From contig NZ_JQLI01000001.1 in the NCBI RefSeq assembly GCF_000744095.1, forward strand, positions 1,674,001 to 1,738,000: a DNA stretch of 64,000 bases. Reading direction: 5' to 3'. The notes under the pieces were generated by a model, which was not told where the DNA came from, searched no databases, and saw nothing but the letters and a program-made list of their open reading frames with translations. Below are positions 26,346-35,921 of the stretch, in pieces; the first letter of the stretch is position 1; the number at the start of each line of letters is the position of its first letter. Both the position numbers and the translations under genes were made by a program. The stretch comes from Cupriavidus necator A5-1. Its GTDB lineage: Bacteria > Pseudomonadota > Gammaproteobacteria > Burkholderiales > Burkholderiaceae.

Positions 26346-27851
26346 ATGACTATTCCACGAAAGGCGCGCACCGTCCCGGCCTTGCGACGCCTCGGCGTAC
26401 TGGGCGCAGCCGTGCTCCTGGCGAGCTGCGCCAGCATGAAGGGGCTGGAGACGCAGGCCACGGTGGACGATGCGAACCGCCTCGCCGCGACCGCATCGCT
26501 GGGCGCTACCCCCGTGTCGCCGGCGGCATGGCCGGAGCGCGCATGGTGGCAGGGCTTTGGCGACCCGCAGCTGGATGCGCTGGTCGAGGCGGCCCTGGCC
26601 GGACAGCCGACGCTGCGCATCGCCGCGGCGCGAGTGCGCCAGGCGGATGCGCTGGCAGGCGGTGCCGAAGCCGCGCTGTCTCCGCAAGTCAACCTGAACG
26701 CCAGGAGCACGCGCCAGCGCTTCAGCGAGAACGGCCTCGTGCCACGGCCGCTGGCAGGCAGCTGGAAATGGGCCAGCGACGTGCAGCTTGGCCTCGGCTA
26801 CGAGCTGGACTTCTGGGGCAAGAACCAGGCGACGTTCGACGCTGCGCTCGACCGCGCCCGCGCCGCGGAAGTCGACTACCACGCGGCGGAACTGATCCTG
26901 ACCACGTCCGTGGTGCGGACCTACCTGAAGCTCGATGCCGCCTATGCGCAGCGCGCGCTGACCGAACAGACCTATCGCCAGCGCCAGAACACGCTGGAGC
27001 TGACGCGCCGGCGCGTCGACGCGCAACTCGACTCGCGGCTCGACATGAAGCAGGCCGAAGCGGCGCTGCCCGCCACGCGCGAGCGCCTTGCCGCGATCAA
27101 CGAGATTATTGCGCTGACCCAGAACCAGCTCGCCGCGCTGGTCGGCAAAGGCCCGGACGCGGGCGCCGATATCCGCCGCCCGCAGCTTCGCGATGACTAC
27201 GCGGTAGCAGTCCCGGCTTCGCTGCCGGCCGAGCTGATCGGCCGCCGGCCGGACGTGGTCGCGCAGCGCTGGCGCGTGGAAGCTGCCAGACACGATATCA
27301 AGGCGGCCAAGGCCCAGTTCTATCCCAACATCAGCCTGACCGCGTTTGCGGGCCTGCAAAGCCTGAGCCTGTCCGACCTGCTGACGGCGGGCAGCCGCAC
27401 CTTCGGCATCGGCCCGGCGATCTCGCTGCCGATCTTCGACGGTGGCCGGCTGCGCTCCAACCTCGGCGCCAGGCAGGCGGAATACGACACTGCTGCCGAG
27501 CAATACAACGCCACGCTGGTCACCGCGCTGCATGACGTGGTCAACCAGCTGGTGTCGCTGCGCTGGCTGGCCGAGCGCGCCGGCGAACAGCAACAAGCGC
27601 TGCAGCTGACGCAGGAGGCCTACGACATGGCCGTGTCGCGCTATCGCAGTGGCGTCGGCAACTACCTGCAGGTGCTGTCGGCCGAAGGCCAGGTCCTGCA
27701 GCAGAAGCAATTGCTGATCGATCTCGACACCCAGGGGCGCAGCTTGCACCTGGAACTGATCCGCGCCCTCGGCGGCGGATACGAAACGGCTGCCGCGCCT
27801 GGGGCCGGCGCTGGCAAGGCCGCGACACCCACCACACGGAGCGCATCTTGA
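26346..27851 (+). CDS. NodT-type outer-membrane efflux lipoprotein (second system)
   Basis: A 501-residue TolC-like channel, with a lipoprotein signal ending LLASC (Cys28). The motifs PERAWWQGFGDPQLDALVEAAL and PAELIGRRPDVVAQRW mark the two outer-membrane efflux repeats, and DFWGK is typical of the NodT group. It is the first gene of an operon channel - adaptor - permease - MarR, the reverse order of the preceding pump. The C-terminus ends in an alanine/glycine-rich tail. Confidence 0.88.
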   Translation: MTIPRKARTVPALRRLGVLGAAVLLASCASMKGLETQATVDDANRLAATASLGATPVSPAAWPERAWWQGFGDPQLDALVEAALAGQPTLRIAAARVRQADALAGGAEAALSPQVNLNARSTRQRFSENGLVPRPLAGSWKWASDVQLGLGYELDFWGKNQATFDAALDRARAAEVDYHAAELILTTSVVRTYLKLDAAYAQRALTEQTYRQRQNTLELTRRRVDAQLDSRLDMKQAEAALPATRERLAAINEIIALTQNQLAALVGKGPDAGADIRRPQLRDDYAVAVPASLPAELIGRRPDVVAQRWRVEAARHDIKAAKAQFYPNISLTAFAGLQSLSLSDLLTAGSRTFGIGPAISLPIFDGGRLRSNLGARQAEYDTAAEQYNATLVTALHDVVNQLVSLRWLAERAGEQQQALQLTQEAYDMAVSRYRSGVGNYLQVLSAEGQVLQQKQLLIDLDTQGRSLHLELIRALGGGYETAAAPGAGAGKAATPTTRSAS

Positions 27852-29026
27852 ATCCCGCAAGCCAACCCAATCCCACGAACAATACGCCGGCAGAGCAGGG
27901 TGATGCCCGCCCGTCGCGCCGCCGGCGCATCGTCGCCGCGGCCTCGGTCGCGGTGGCCCTTGCCGCGGCGGCCGGCTATTGGGTGCAATACGGGCGCCAC
28001 CAGGTGTCGACGGAGGACGCCTATGTCGAAGGCAATGTGGTGCAGGTGACGCCGCAGGTAGGCGGCGTGGTGACTGCGATCCTTGCCGACAACACCGACC
28101 TGGTCGAGTCCGGCAAGACGCTGGTCGAACTCAACGGCGTCGATGCACAGCTCGCCCTTGCCGCGGCGCAGGCCCAGCTTGCCCGCACCGTGCGCCAGGT
28201 GCGCGGCCAGTTTGCCGCTGCGGGCCAGGACCGGGCCAACGTGGAACTGCGCTCGGTCGACCTGGCGCGGGCCCAGGAGGACATGGCGCGCCGCTCGGCG
28301 CTGGCCGCCAGCGGCGCCATCTCCGGCGAGGAACTGGTCCATGCGACACAGGCCGTGCGCACCGCGAAGGCGTCGCTGGCCATGGCGACCGAGCAGCTCA
28401 AGCGCAACCAGGCACTGGTCGAGCGCACCTCGGTCGATTCCCACCCCGACGTGCAGGCGGCCGCGGCGCAGGTGCGCAATGCCAGCATCGCGCTGTCGCG
28501 CACGCGCATTCCGGCGCCGGTCGGCGGCGTGATCACCAAGCGATCGGTGCAGGTGGGACAGCGTGTCAGCGCCGGCGTGCCGATGATGTCGGTGGTACCG
28601 CTGGACCACCTGTGGGTCACGGCCAACCTGAAGGAATCGCAACTGCGCGATATCCGCCTGGGCCAGCCGGTCACGCTGACCACCGACCTGTATGGCGACG
28701 GCGTGGTGTACCACGGCCGTGTCATCGGGCAGGACGCCGGCACCGGCAGTGCCTTTGCATTGCTGCCGGCGCAGAACGCCACCGGCAACTGGATCAAGGT
28801 GGTGCAGCGCGTGCCGGTGCGCATCGCGCTCACCCCCGCGGAAGTCGCGGCCCACCCGCTGCAGATCGGCCTGTCGATGAAAGTCTCGGTGGATACGCGC
28901 TCGCGCGAAGGCAAGCGGCTGGTCGCCGTCGATGCGTCGGGCCAGAACTACCGCACCACGGTGTTCGCCGACGAGCTGGCCCGCGCCGACGTACTGGTGC
29001 GCCGCATTGTCGAAGAAAACCTGTAG
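27848..29026 (+). CDS. HlyD/EmrA-type membrane fusion protein (second system)
   Basis: A 392-residue adaptor. A short cytoplasmic head is followed by the anchor near residues 23-41 (RIVAAASVAVALAAAAGYW), the lipoyl motif STEDAYVEGNVVQVTPQVGG, a coiled-coil hairpin (residues 95-190) and a beta-barrel with PLDHLWVTANLKESQLRD. The frame starts at a TTG overlapping the upstream stop (TTGA); no ATG lies near, so TTG is the likely start. Confidence 0.87.
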   Translation: MNPASQPNPTNNTPAEQGDARPSRRRRIVAAASVAVALAAAAGYWVQYGRHQVSTEDAYVEGNVVQVTPQVGGVVTAILADNTDLVESGKTLVELNGVDAQLALAAAQAQLARTVRQVRGQFAAAGQDRANVELRSVDLARAQEDMARRSALAASGAISGEELVHATQAVRTAKASLAMATEQLKRNQALVERTSVDSHPDVQAAAAQVRNASIALSRTRIPAPVGGVITKRSVQVGQRVSAGVPMMSVVPLDHLWVTANLKESQLRDIRLGQPVTLTTDLYGDGVVYHGRVIGQDAGTGSAFALLPAQNATGNWIKVVQRVPVRIALTPAEVAAHPLQIGLSMKVSVDTRSREGKRLVAVDASGQNYRTTVFADELARADVLVRRIVEENL

Positions 29027-29053
29027 GCACCGCAATCCAACGGAGACGCCGGC

Positions 29054-30577
29054 ATGAAACCCGCTAAACCCCAAGGCCTGCTGCTGCTGACGATCGGCGC
29101 GCTGACCTCGATCGACTTCCTGCAGAACGGCATGGTGGCCTTTGCCGCCTCCCCCATCATGGGCGAGATCGGCGCCAGCCCCGAGGAGTACAGCACCGTC
29201 GCGGCGGCATATGCGAGCGTGGCCGTGGTGGTGATCGCGCTGCAGCGCTGGATGGTGGAACGCGTGGGATGGCGCCGCTATGTCCAGGCCGCGCTCGGCG
29301 TGGCTGCGACCGGTGCGATCCTGTGTGCGAATGCCGACAGCTATCCGGCCCTCCTGGTTGGCCGCATGGTGATGGCGCTCGGCTGTGGGGGCATGCTGAC
29401 CTCGGCGCGGCTGGCGGTGAACCTGATCCCTCCGAGTCCGGCAAGGTTCCTCGGCATCAAGGCGCTGGCCACGGGCATTTGCTGCGGCACGGCGGTCGCG
29501 CCCTGGCTGGCCTCCGTCATCGTCACCGCGGACCGGTGGCCCCTGATCTTCTGGCTGGTGGCCGCGGCCGTGCTGGCGTTGCTCCCGGCCACCAGCGTCC
29601 TGCCGACGGCCACGCTGGCGCCGGCGCAACGCTCCGACGCGCATCCGGTGCGGCTCGCCGCGCTGGCAGTGGGCAGTTTCCTGGTCCTGTTCGTGCTGCA
29701 GCGTTCCTACTACGACTTCTACGCCGACCGGCTGTGGCTGGTGATCGGCGCGGTTGCGGGCGCCAGCGCGCTGCTTGCCTTCATCTGGACCGAATCGAAA
29801 AGCGCACGGCCGCTGCTCAAGCTGCGCAGCCTGGTCGAGCCGCGCTACCTGAGCGGCCTCGCGCTCTTTACCTTCTGCTATGTCACGCTGGGCTCGAACG
29901 GCTACCTGCTGCCGATCATGCTGCAGCGCTCGCTGGGACACTCATGGGCTACCGCTGGGCAGTTCTATGCGTTGGGCCTGGCCGCCGGCGTCGCGACGTG
30001 GCTGACGATCTCGCGCCTGCTGCCGCGCTGGCCCAACCCGCGCAAGTACTTCGTCACAGGCTTCCTGGCGCTGGCGGCCTCCGCCTGGCTGATGAGCCGG
30101 ACCACGCCCGCGCCCGACCTGTGGGGCCATATCCTGCCCGCGCTCGCGCTCTATGGGGTGTTCATCATGATGCTGATGCCGGTCACGGCCATGCAGACCT
30201 TCAACGGCGTAGCGCACGACGAGTCAGTGTTCTCACACGCGCAGCAGACCAAGAACATGCTGGCGCAGATGGGTCAGGCGCTGGGCGTGACGGTGGCAAC
30301 GGTTGGCCAGCAGTGGCTGACCACGCTGCACTACAGCACGCTGCATGGCACCATCAATCCCGCCAACCCGCAGTTCCAGGAAGCCCATGCGCGCTTCAGA
30401 GCGGCGTTCTCCGCCTCGATGGATCCGGTGCGCGCCGCGGAATTCGCCACCGCGCAGATCGCGCAGGTACTGGCGCAGCAGTCCGCGCTGCTGGCCAATA
30501 TCGATCATTTCCGCGCGCTCGCGGTGGTGGCGGTGCTGGCGATTGGTGTCAGCATGTTCCAGAAGGTGCTGCGATGA
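29054..30577 (+). CDS. MFS efflux permease, EmrB-like (second system)
   Basis: A 507-residue permease with about 14 hydrophobic segments, starting MKPAKPQGLLLLTIGALTSI and preceded by GGAGA. The segment GRMVMALGCGGMLTSARLAVNLI resembles motif C of drug:H+ antiporters. It is divergent in sequence from the first permease (no long shared stretches). The stop overlaps the ATG of the following marR gene (ATGA). Confidence 0.85.
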   Translation: MKPAKPQGLLLLTIGALTSIDFLQNGMVAFAASPIMGEIGASPEEYSTVAAAYASVAVVVIALQRWMVERVGWRRYVQAALGVAATGAILCANADSYPALLVGRMVMALGCGGMLTSARLAVNLIPPSPARFLGIKALATGICCGTAVAPWLASVIVTADRWPLIFWLVAAAVLALLPATSVLPTATLAPAQRSDAHPVRLAALAVGSFLVLFVLQRSYYDFYADRLWLVIGAVAGASALLAFIWTESKSARPLLKLRSLVEPRYLSGLALFTFCYVTLGSNGYLLPIMLQRSLGHSWATAGQFYALGLAAGVATWLTISRLLPRWPNPRKYFVTGFLALAASAWLMSRTTPAPDLWGHILPALALYGVFIMMLMPVTAMQTFNGVAHDESVFSHAQQTKNMLAQMGQALGVTVATVGQQWLTTLHYSTLHGTINPANPQFQEAHARFRAAFSASMDPVRAAEFATAQIAQVLAQQSALLANIDHFRALAVVAVLAIGVSMFQKVLR

Positions 30578-31041
30578 GCGCCGGGCCGATGACGACGGAT
30601 AGGGTCGCGCTGTCCGATGTGCTGGTCGCGACCGGCCGCCTGCGGCGCATTACCCAGCATGGCGCCACGCAGGTCTTGCGCGACACGGACCTGACCGTGC
30701 CGCAGTGGCTGATCCTGTGCCACCTGCGCAGTGCCGGTGGCAGCACCCTCACCGAGACCGCCGCCGCCATCGACCATGACACTGGCGCGCTGTCGCGCGT
30801 GGTGCACTTGTTGCGCGAGCGCGAGCTGATCGTGGCGCTGAGGGTGCCGGGAGACCGGCGCAGCGTCAGTTTGTGCATCAGCCCATCGGGAGAGGTTCTG
30901 TGCGACAAGGTCGATGCCCAACTGCGCAGGCAGATGGCCGACGCGCTCGACGGCGACATGGCGGGGCCGGAATTGCGCATGCTGCTGCATCTGATGAACA
31001 AGGCCGTTGCGGCGCTGTCAGCGCCCGCCATGGAGGACTGA
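30574..31041 (+). CDS. MarR-family regulator, last gene of second efflux operon
   Basis: A 155-residue MarR protein. The DNA-reading helix region is STLTETAAAIDHDTGALSRVV and the wing VPGDRRSVSLCIS. The start overlaps the permease stop by 4 bp, so it is co-translated with the pump. Thus the two-pump region carries two different MarR proteins; which one binds the TGCYTAGGCA sites is not decided by sequence, though the first marR gene, which has the site in its own promoter, is the better candidate. Confidence 0.88.
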   Translation: MSAGPMTTDRVALSDVLVATGRLRRITQHGATQVLRDTDLTVPQWLILCHLRSAGGSTLTETAAAIDHDTGALSRVVHLLRERELIVALRVPGDRRSVSLCISPSGEVLCDKVDAQLRRQMADALDGDMAGPELRMLLHLMNKAVAALSAPAMED

Positions 31042-31158
31042 GTCTGGTGGGGGTGGACGGCGTGTAACGGCCGCTGGCCCTTAGAATTGACGCGTTCCGG
31101 ATGGCCGATGTAGACGGCCAGCCCGGCTTGCCATAGCTGCCTGCGGAGATGGCCTGTC

Positions 31159-32621
31159 ATGGATATCCACCTCGCGCTTCATGGCCGCCACGACCTGGCG
31201 GGACAGATCTACCGGCAACTGCGCGCCGGCGTGATGGAGGGGCGCCTGGTGGCGGGCCAGCGGCTGCCTTCCACCCGCGAGCTGGCGATCAATCTGGGTG
31301 TATCGCGCAAGACCACGCTGGATGCGTTCGAACGGCTGATCACGGAAGGCTACCTGCGCACGCGCGCGGGCGACGGCACCTTCGTGGCCGATGCGATGAC
31401 GCGCCTCGCGCAGGCACCCGCACATCCGCTGGCGCACCCCGTCTTGCCCGATACTGCGCGCCCCCCGGCCCGGCCGCTCACCATCTGGGAGACGCTGCCC
31501 GGCGCCATGCCGATGACCCGGCCGGGCTCGCCACCACAATTCGATTTTGTCGGGGCGTCACGGACAAGACCCGCTATCCGTTCGAGGCATGGCGGCGTTG
31601 CGTGAACCATGCCTTGCGCGAGCAGGCGCGCGGCCGGGGCGAATATCACGATCCCGTCGGTGAGCGGGCCCTGCGCGAAGCGGTATCGCGATACCTCGCG
31701 TTCAATCGGGCCGTGCTGGCGCCCTGGCAGCAGATATTCGTCACGCAGGGCGCCCAGCAGGCACTGGACCTGCTCGCACGCGTGACCGTGCGCCACGGCG
31801 ATGTCATTGCAGTGGAGGACCCGGGCTATCCGCCGCCGCGCATGCTCTTTGCTGCCACCGGCGCGCAGGTGGTGCCGGTACCGGTCGACGCCCAGGGCAT
31901 TGTCGTGGACGCGTTGCCCCCGGACGCGCGCATGGTCTACGTGACGCCATCGCACCAGTTCCCGCTGGGCATGCCGATGGAAATGGAGCGCCGCCTGGCG
32001 CTGCTTGCCTGGGCGCAACGGCACGGCGCGCTGATCGTCGAAGACGACTACGACGGCGAATTCCGCTTCGAAGGGCGGCCGATGGAATCCCTGAAGAGCC
32101 TGGACAAGGCCGATGTCGTCGCTTACGTCGGCACCTTCTCGAAGACGATCTTCCCCGAGCTGCGCATCGGCTACGTCGTGCCGCCGGCCGAGCTGACCGC
32201 GGCGCTGCGCCAGGCCAAGCAGGCGATCGACTGGCATAGCTGCACCATGACCCAGGCCGCGCTTGCCCGCTTCATGCACGATGGCGACTTCGCCCGGCAC
32301 CTGCGCCGCATGCACAAGGTGTATGCGGCCAGGCGCAACGCGCTGCTGGCACATCTGCATGGCGGGCTGGCAGCCTGGCTGAGGCCGCTGCCCAGTGCCG
32401 CCGGCATCCACTTGGTGGCGCTGCTGCGGCCAGGCCTGGCTGAAGACGACCTGATCGCGCGTGCCAATGCGGCATCCGTGGGCCTGTATGGCATTTCGGG
32501 CATGTACGCCGGCCAGGCGACGCAGGCGGGGCTGCTGTTCGGATATGGCGGCATCGAGGTAAGCGAAATCCACCTGGGACTGCAGCGTTTGGCAGAGGTG
32601 CTGGAAGGCTGGCACCTGTAG
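31159..32621 (+). pseudogene. MocR-type PLP-dependent GntR regulator, frameshifted
   Basis: The N-terminus (MDIHLALHGRHDLAGQIYRQL) is a GntR winged helix (LPSTRELAINLGVSRKTTLD, about residues 36-55) followed by a linker. Near 31549-31551 the frame breaks after QFDF, and the aminotransferase-like domain continues in the next frame from RGVTDKTRYPFEAW to the stop at 32621, including the PLP lysine in GTFSKTIFPELRIGY. Otherwise length and motifs are intact (about 488 residues joined). It is either a recent inactivation or a sequencing error. It precedes an AhpD-like gene that is also shifted. Confidence 0.8.
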
Positions 32622-32737
32622 GCGCGCGATCGCCACTGGTTACCTGGAAATACCGCAAAAGTGGTAACAGTCGCCCGCCTAATCTTCTCTCCAAGGCAGC
32701 GGCATCCCCGCTGTTCCCCTGATAAATGGAGCAAGTC

Positions 32738-33161
32738 ATGCAACAACGTCTCGACTTTTACAAGGCCAGTCCCGCCACCATCAAGGCCGTCCTCGGGCTG
32801 GAGGAGCGCATCGCCAAGAGCGAACTGGAAAAGCCGCTGGTGGAGCTGGTCCGCCTGCGTGCCTCGCAGATCAACGGCCGCGCCTACTGTATCGACCTGC
32901 ACACCGCCGACGCACGCAAGGGCGGCGAGGACGACCCTGCAGGTCTGGCGCGAGACCCCGTTCTTCACCGCGCGCGAACAGGCGGCGCTCGCCTGGACCG
33001 AAGCCGTGACGCTGGTGTCGCAAGACCATGTGCCGGACGCCGTCTGGGAAGCCGTGCGGCCGCATTTCACCGATGCCGAACTGGTCGACCTGACGCTGCT
33101 GGTTGCCGCCATCAACACGTGGAACCGGTTCGCGATCTCGTTCCGCAAGACGCCGGCCTGA
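32738..33161 (+). pseudogene. AhpD/carboxymuconolactone-decarboxylase-like protein, frameshifted and lacking a catalytic Cys
   Basis: The first frame runs MQQRLDFYKASPATIKAVLG to GGEDD (residue 66). After one surplus base at about 32936 the family sequence resumes as LQVWRETPFFTAREQAALAW and ends INTWNRFAISFRK. Family members have several more residues at the break, so a small deletion is likely. The redox motif NGCxYC is here NGRAYC, so the first cysteine is arginine (residue 48) while C51 and H55 remain. The start at 32738 follows GGAGC. MocR-type regulators often control such genes. Confidence 0.75.
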
Positions 33162-33182
33162 GCGGGAAGAGCACAGCAGGCT

Positions 33183-34106
33183 TTAGCGCGCGTCAAAGCG
33201 CGTTGCCAGCCCCCCGCGGCGAAACGTGTCGACAACGAAATCGATGAACACGCGCGTCTTGGGGGGCAGCAGCTTCTTGTTGGGGTAGTACAGCGACACC
33301 GGCCCGTTGTCGGCATACCATCCCGGCAGCAGCCGCATCAGCGCACCGCTCTCCAACCAGCTGGCGGCATGCGGCGTCGGCAGCAGCGCGACGCCGAAGC
33401 CGAGCATGGCCGCATGCGCCATCGCTTCCGGGTCGTCGAAGACCATCCGCGTGCGGTGCTCGGCGGGCGCCTCTTCGCCGACCTGGTTGCGCAGCGTCCA
33501 CGCGCGCAGCCGGCCGGTCGGACCTGAGCGCCGCACGATCCCGTCGAGGACGGCAAGATCGCGCGGATGCTTTGGCAAGGGCCTGCCCTTCATGTACGCA
33601 GGCGATGCCGTCACCACGATGTGCGTATGCGCCAGTTCGCGCGCGACCACACCGTCGGTCAACTCTATCCCGCCGCCGATCGCGGCATCGAAGCCGTCCT
33701 GGATCAGGTCCACAGGCCGGTTCTCGAAGTGCCAGTCCGGCACGATCGCGGGATAGCGTTCCAGGAATTCTCCCAGCAGCGGTACCAGGTATTCCCTGCC
33801 GAAGGCGAGCGCCATGCTGACTTTCAGCACGCCCGCGGGTTTGCCGGCGTCTTGCGAGGCACTGGCAAAGGCGTCGCGCAGGGTCGAGAACGGATCGGAT
33901 ACCTGCCGCAGGAATTGTTCGCCGCTGGCGGTCAGCGTTAGCTGGCGCGTGCTGCGCTGGAACAGCCGCAGGCCCAGGTGCGATTCCAGGCGCGCCACGT
34001 TCTTGCTGATCGCGGCAGGCGTCAACCCAAGCTGGCGCGCCGCGGCCGAAAAACTGCCGGCTTCAGCACTCCGGACGAACGATTCGAGAAGATTCAGCGC
34101 TTCCAT
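33183..34106 (-). CDS. LysR-family regulator
   Basis: A 307-residue LTTR starting MEALNLLESFVRSAEAGSFS, with the HTH AARQLGLTPAAISKNVARLE (residues 22-41), then an effector domain (LKVSMALAFGREYLVPLLGEF). It is divergent from an SDR gene 111 bp away and probably regulates it, as in many LysR/SDR pairs. Confidence 0.88.
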   Translation of the reverse strand: MEALNLLESFVRSAEAGSFSAAARQLGLTPAAISKNVARLESHLGLRLFQRSTRQLTLTASGEQFLRQVSDPFSTLRDAFASASQDAGKPAGVLKVSMALAFGREYLVPLLGEFLERYPAIVPDWHFENRPVDLIQDGFDAAIGGGIELTDGVVARELAHTHIVVTASPAYMKGRPLPKHPRDLAVLDGIVRRSGPTGRLRAWTLRNQVGEEAPAEHRTRMVFDDPEAMAHAAMLGFGVALLPTPHAASWLESGALMRLLPGWYADNGPVSLYYPNKKLLPPKTRVFIDFVVDTFRRGGLATRFDAR

Positions 34107-34217
34107 GCCTCCAGCTTATACCAGCGGTTGAAAAAGCTGATGCCGATTTGTGGCTACCGGCGATGCAATGCGCCAACCATACTGTCCTCACCAACTTCTC
34201 ATGTTCAGGAGCACTTC

Positions 34218-34958
34218 ATGACCACCCTCTCAGGAAAAACTGCTTTTGTCACCGGTGGCGCCCGCGGCATCGGCGCAGCGATTGTCCGCCGCCTGGCGCG
34301 CGAGGGCGCGGCAGTCGCCTTCACTTACCAGCAATCCGCGGTCGCGGCTAATGCGCTGGTGGCCGAAGTGGAGGCCGCCGGCGGCCGCGCGCTCGCCATC
34401 CAGGCCGATGCCGCCGACCCCGGCGCGCTCACCGGCGCGATCAACGAAGTCGCACACCAGTTCGGCAAGCTCGACATCCTGGTGAACAACGCCGGCGTGC
34501 TGCTGCTGGGCCCGGTCGAGAGCTTCTCGCTGGAAGACTTCGACAGGACGCTCGCCGTCAACGTGCGCGCCGTCTTCGTCGCCGCGAAAGCTGCACTGGC
34601 GCACATGGGGCAGGGCGGCCGCATTATCAATATCGGCAGCACCAATGCCGACCGCATGCCGTTCCCCGGCGGCAGCGCGTATGCCATGAGCAAGTCCGCG
34701 CTGCTGGGCCTGGTGCAGGGCATGGCGCGCGACCTGGGTCCGCGCGGCATCACCGTCAACAACATCCAGCCGGGTCCGACCAACACCGACATGAATCCGG
34801 AAGCCGGCGAATTCGGCGCCGCGCTGCATGGCCTGATGGCGCTGCAACGCCACGCGACGCCGGACGAGATCGCGGGCATGGTGGCCTACGTCGCGGGTCC
34901 GGAAGCCGGCTTCGTGACGGGCGCCAGCCTGACCATCGATGGCGGGTTCAGCGCCTGA
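34218..34958 (+). CDS. Short-chain dehydrogenase/reductase, FabG-like
   Basis: A 246-residue SDR with TGGARGIGAAI (residues 12-22), NNAGVLLLG, catalytic Ser in NIGSTNADRM, YAMSKSALLG (Tyr/Lys pair) and a terminal LTIDGGFSA. The ATG at 34218 follows CAGGAGC. It is divergent from the LysR gene. Substrate unknown; similar enzymes reduce 3-oxoacyl or quinone-like compounds. Confidence 0.88.
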   Translation: MTTLSGKTAFVTGGARGIGAAIVRRLAREGAAVAFTYQQSAVAANALVAEVEAAGGRALAIQADAADPGALTGAINEVAHQFGKLDILVNNAGVLLLGPVESFSLEDFDRTLAVNVRAVFVAAKAALAHMGQGGRIINIGSTNADRMPFPGGSAYAMSKSALLGLVQGMARDLGPRGITVNNIQPGPTNTDMNPEAGEFGAALHGLMALQRHATPDEIAGMVAYVAGPEAGFVTGASLTIDGGFSA

Positions 34959-34981
34959 TTTTTTGAGCGATAGCGGCCGCC

Positions 34982-35818
34982 TCACGCGGCCGCCGCGCGT
35001 AACCGCCTTGCGGTAAAGCGCAGCACGATGCGGCTGCCCTCTGCCAGTCTGGCCGGTTCACGCGTGTGCAGCCTCACGTCACACTCGCCTGCACGAACCT
35101 GCAGGACGGCTGGCATCCATGTGTCATCGCCCGCTTGCGCCACCGCGCCGTCATAATCGTCCGGGGCGGGCGTGCAGATCCCCTGCGGCAGCCTCACTGC
35201 CAGCGCATGACCTGCCGGCCCGGCCATGACGTTGCCGGCCAGCTCGTACGGACGCCCCAGCACGGCGCCGGCAAGCTCCACGTCGCCGGCCGACACCAGC
35301 TGCCGGGCGTAGGTCGAGGAGCACGGCGCGTCGCTGCCGGCTTCGGCTGCCTGCCGCAATGCGACCGGGTTGACCGTAAAGCCGTGGCGCAGCCCGGATT
35401 GCACCAGGTAAGCCACGTCGCCCTTGCGCTGGTGCCCGCACGCAAAATTCTCCCCCACCACCAGGGCCCGCATGCCGAGCCCGCCCAGCAGGGTTTGTTC
35501 GACGAATGCGTCCACGGGCTGCGCGCTGCGCGCACGGTCAAAGCGGATCACCAGGCAGGCATCCGCGGCACCGCTCGCGGCCAGTAGCGCCAGGCGCTGC
35601 CCGACGCTGCCGAGCAGCGGCGGCGCGCGGTGCGGCGTGACCACGGCACGCGGGTGCGGATCGAAGGTGACCACCACGGTAGGCAGCCCCAGCGCATCGC
35701 CGCGGGCGCGCAACTGCGCCAGCACGGCGCGGTGTCCGCGATGCACGCCATCGAACATGCCGATCGATACCACGGCGCCGGACGGCGCGAAGGCTTCTGC
35801 TTCGGAGAGTAGCTGCAT
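34982..35818 (-). CDS. RibF-like FAD synthetase with degenerate riboflavin-kinase domain
   Basis: A 278-residue protein. The N-terminal adenylyltransferase domain is clear: SIGMFDGVHRGHRAVLAQL (residues 20-38, HxGH motif), VVTFDPHPRAV and the STYARQLVSAGDVELAG segment. The C-terminal part, where RibF has flavokinase motifs (GxxxTPTAN), is short and lacks them (GNVMAGPAGHALAVRL). Full RibF is about 310-330 residues. It probably makes FAD from FMN only, if active. It lies beside the tcp-like genes, whose monooxygenase needs FADH2. The ATG at 35818 was chosen for its fit to RibF starts. Confidence 0.75.
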   Translation of the reverse strand: MQLLSEAEAFAPSGAVVSIGMFDGVHRGHRAVLAQLRARGDALGLPTVVVTFDPHPRAVVTPHRAPPLLGSVGQRLALLAASGAADACLVIRFDRARSAQPVDAFVEQTLLGGLGMRALVVGENFACGHQRKGDVAYLVQSGLRHGFTVNPVALRQAAEAGSDAPCSSTYARQLVSAGDVELAGAVLGRPYELAGNVMAGPAGHALAVRLPQGICTPAPDDYDGAVAQAGDDTWMPAVLQVRAGECDVRLHTREPARLAEGSRIVLRFTARRLRAAAA

Positions 35819-35921
35819 GGGAGGCTCCCGGTGAAACATGAGAGCCATGCTAGGCGGCACCGGCCCGCGCTGCCAGCGGGCGCGCCAGCATAGCAACTAT
35901 AACCAGCGCGATGGTGAGGGC

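Noticed and set aside
27662-29941. 759-codon leftward open frame
   Set aside because: It is antisense to the HlyD adaptor and MFS genes, rich in His, Gln and Arg, with no domain.
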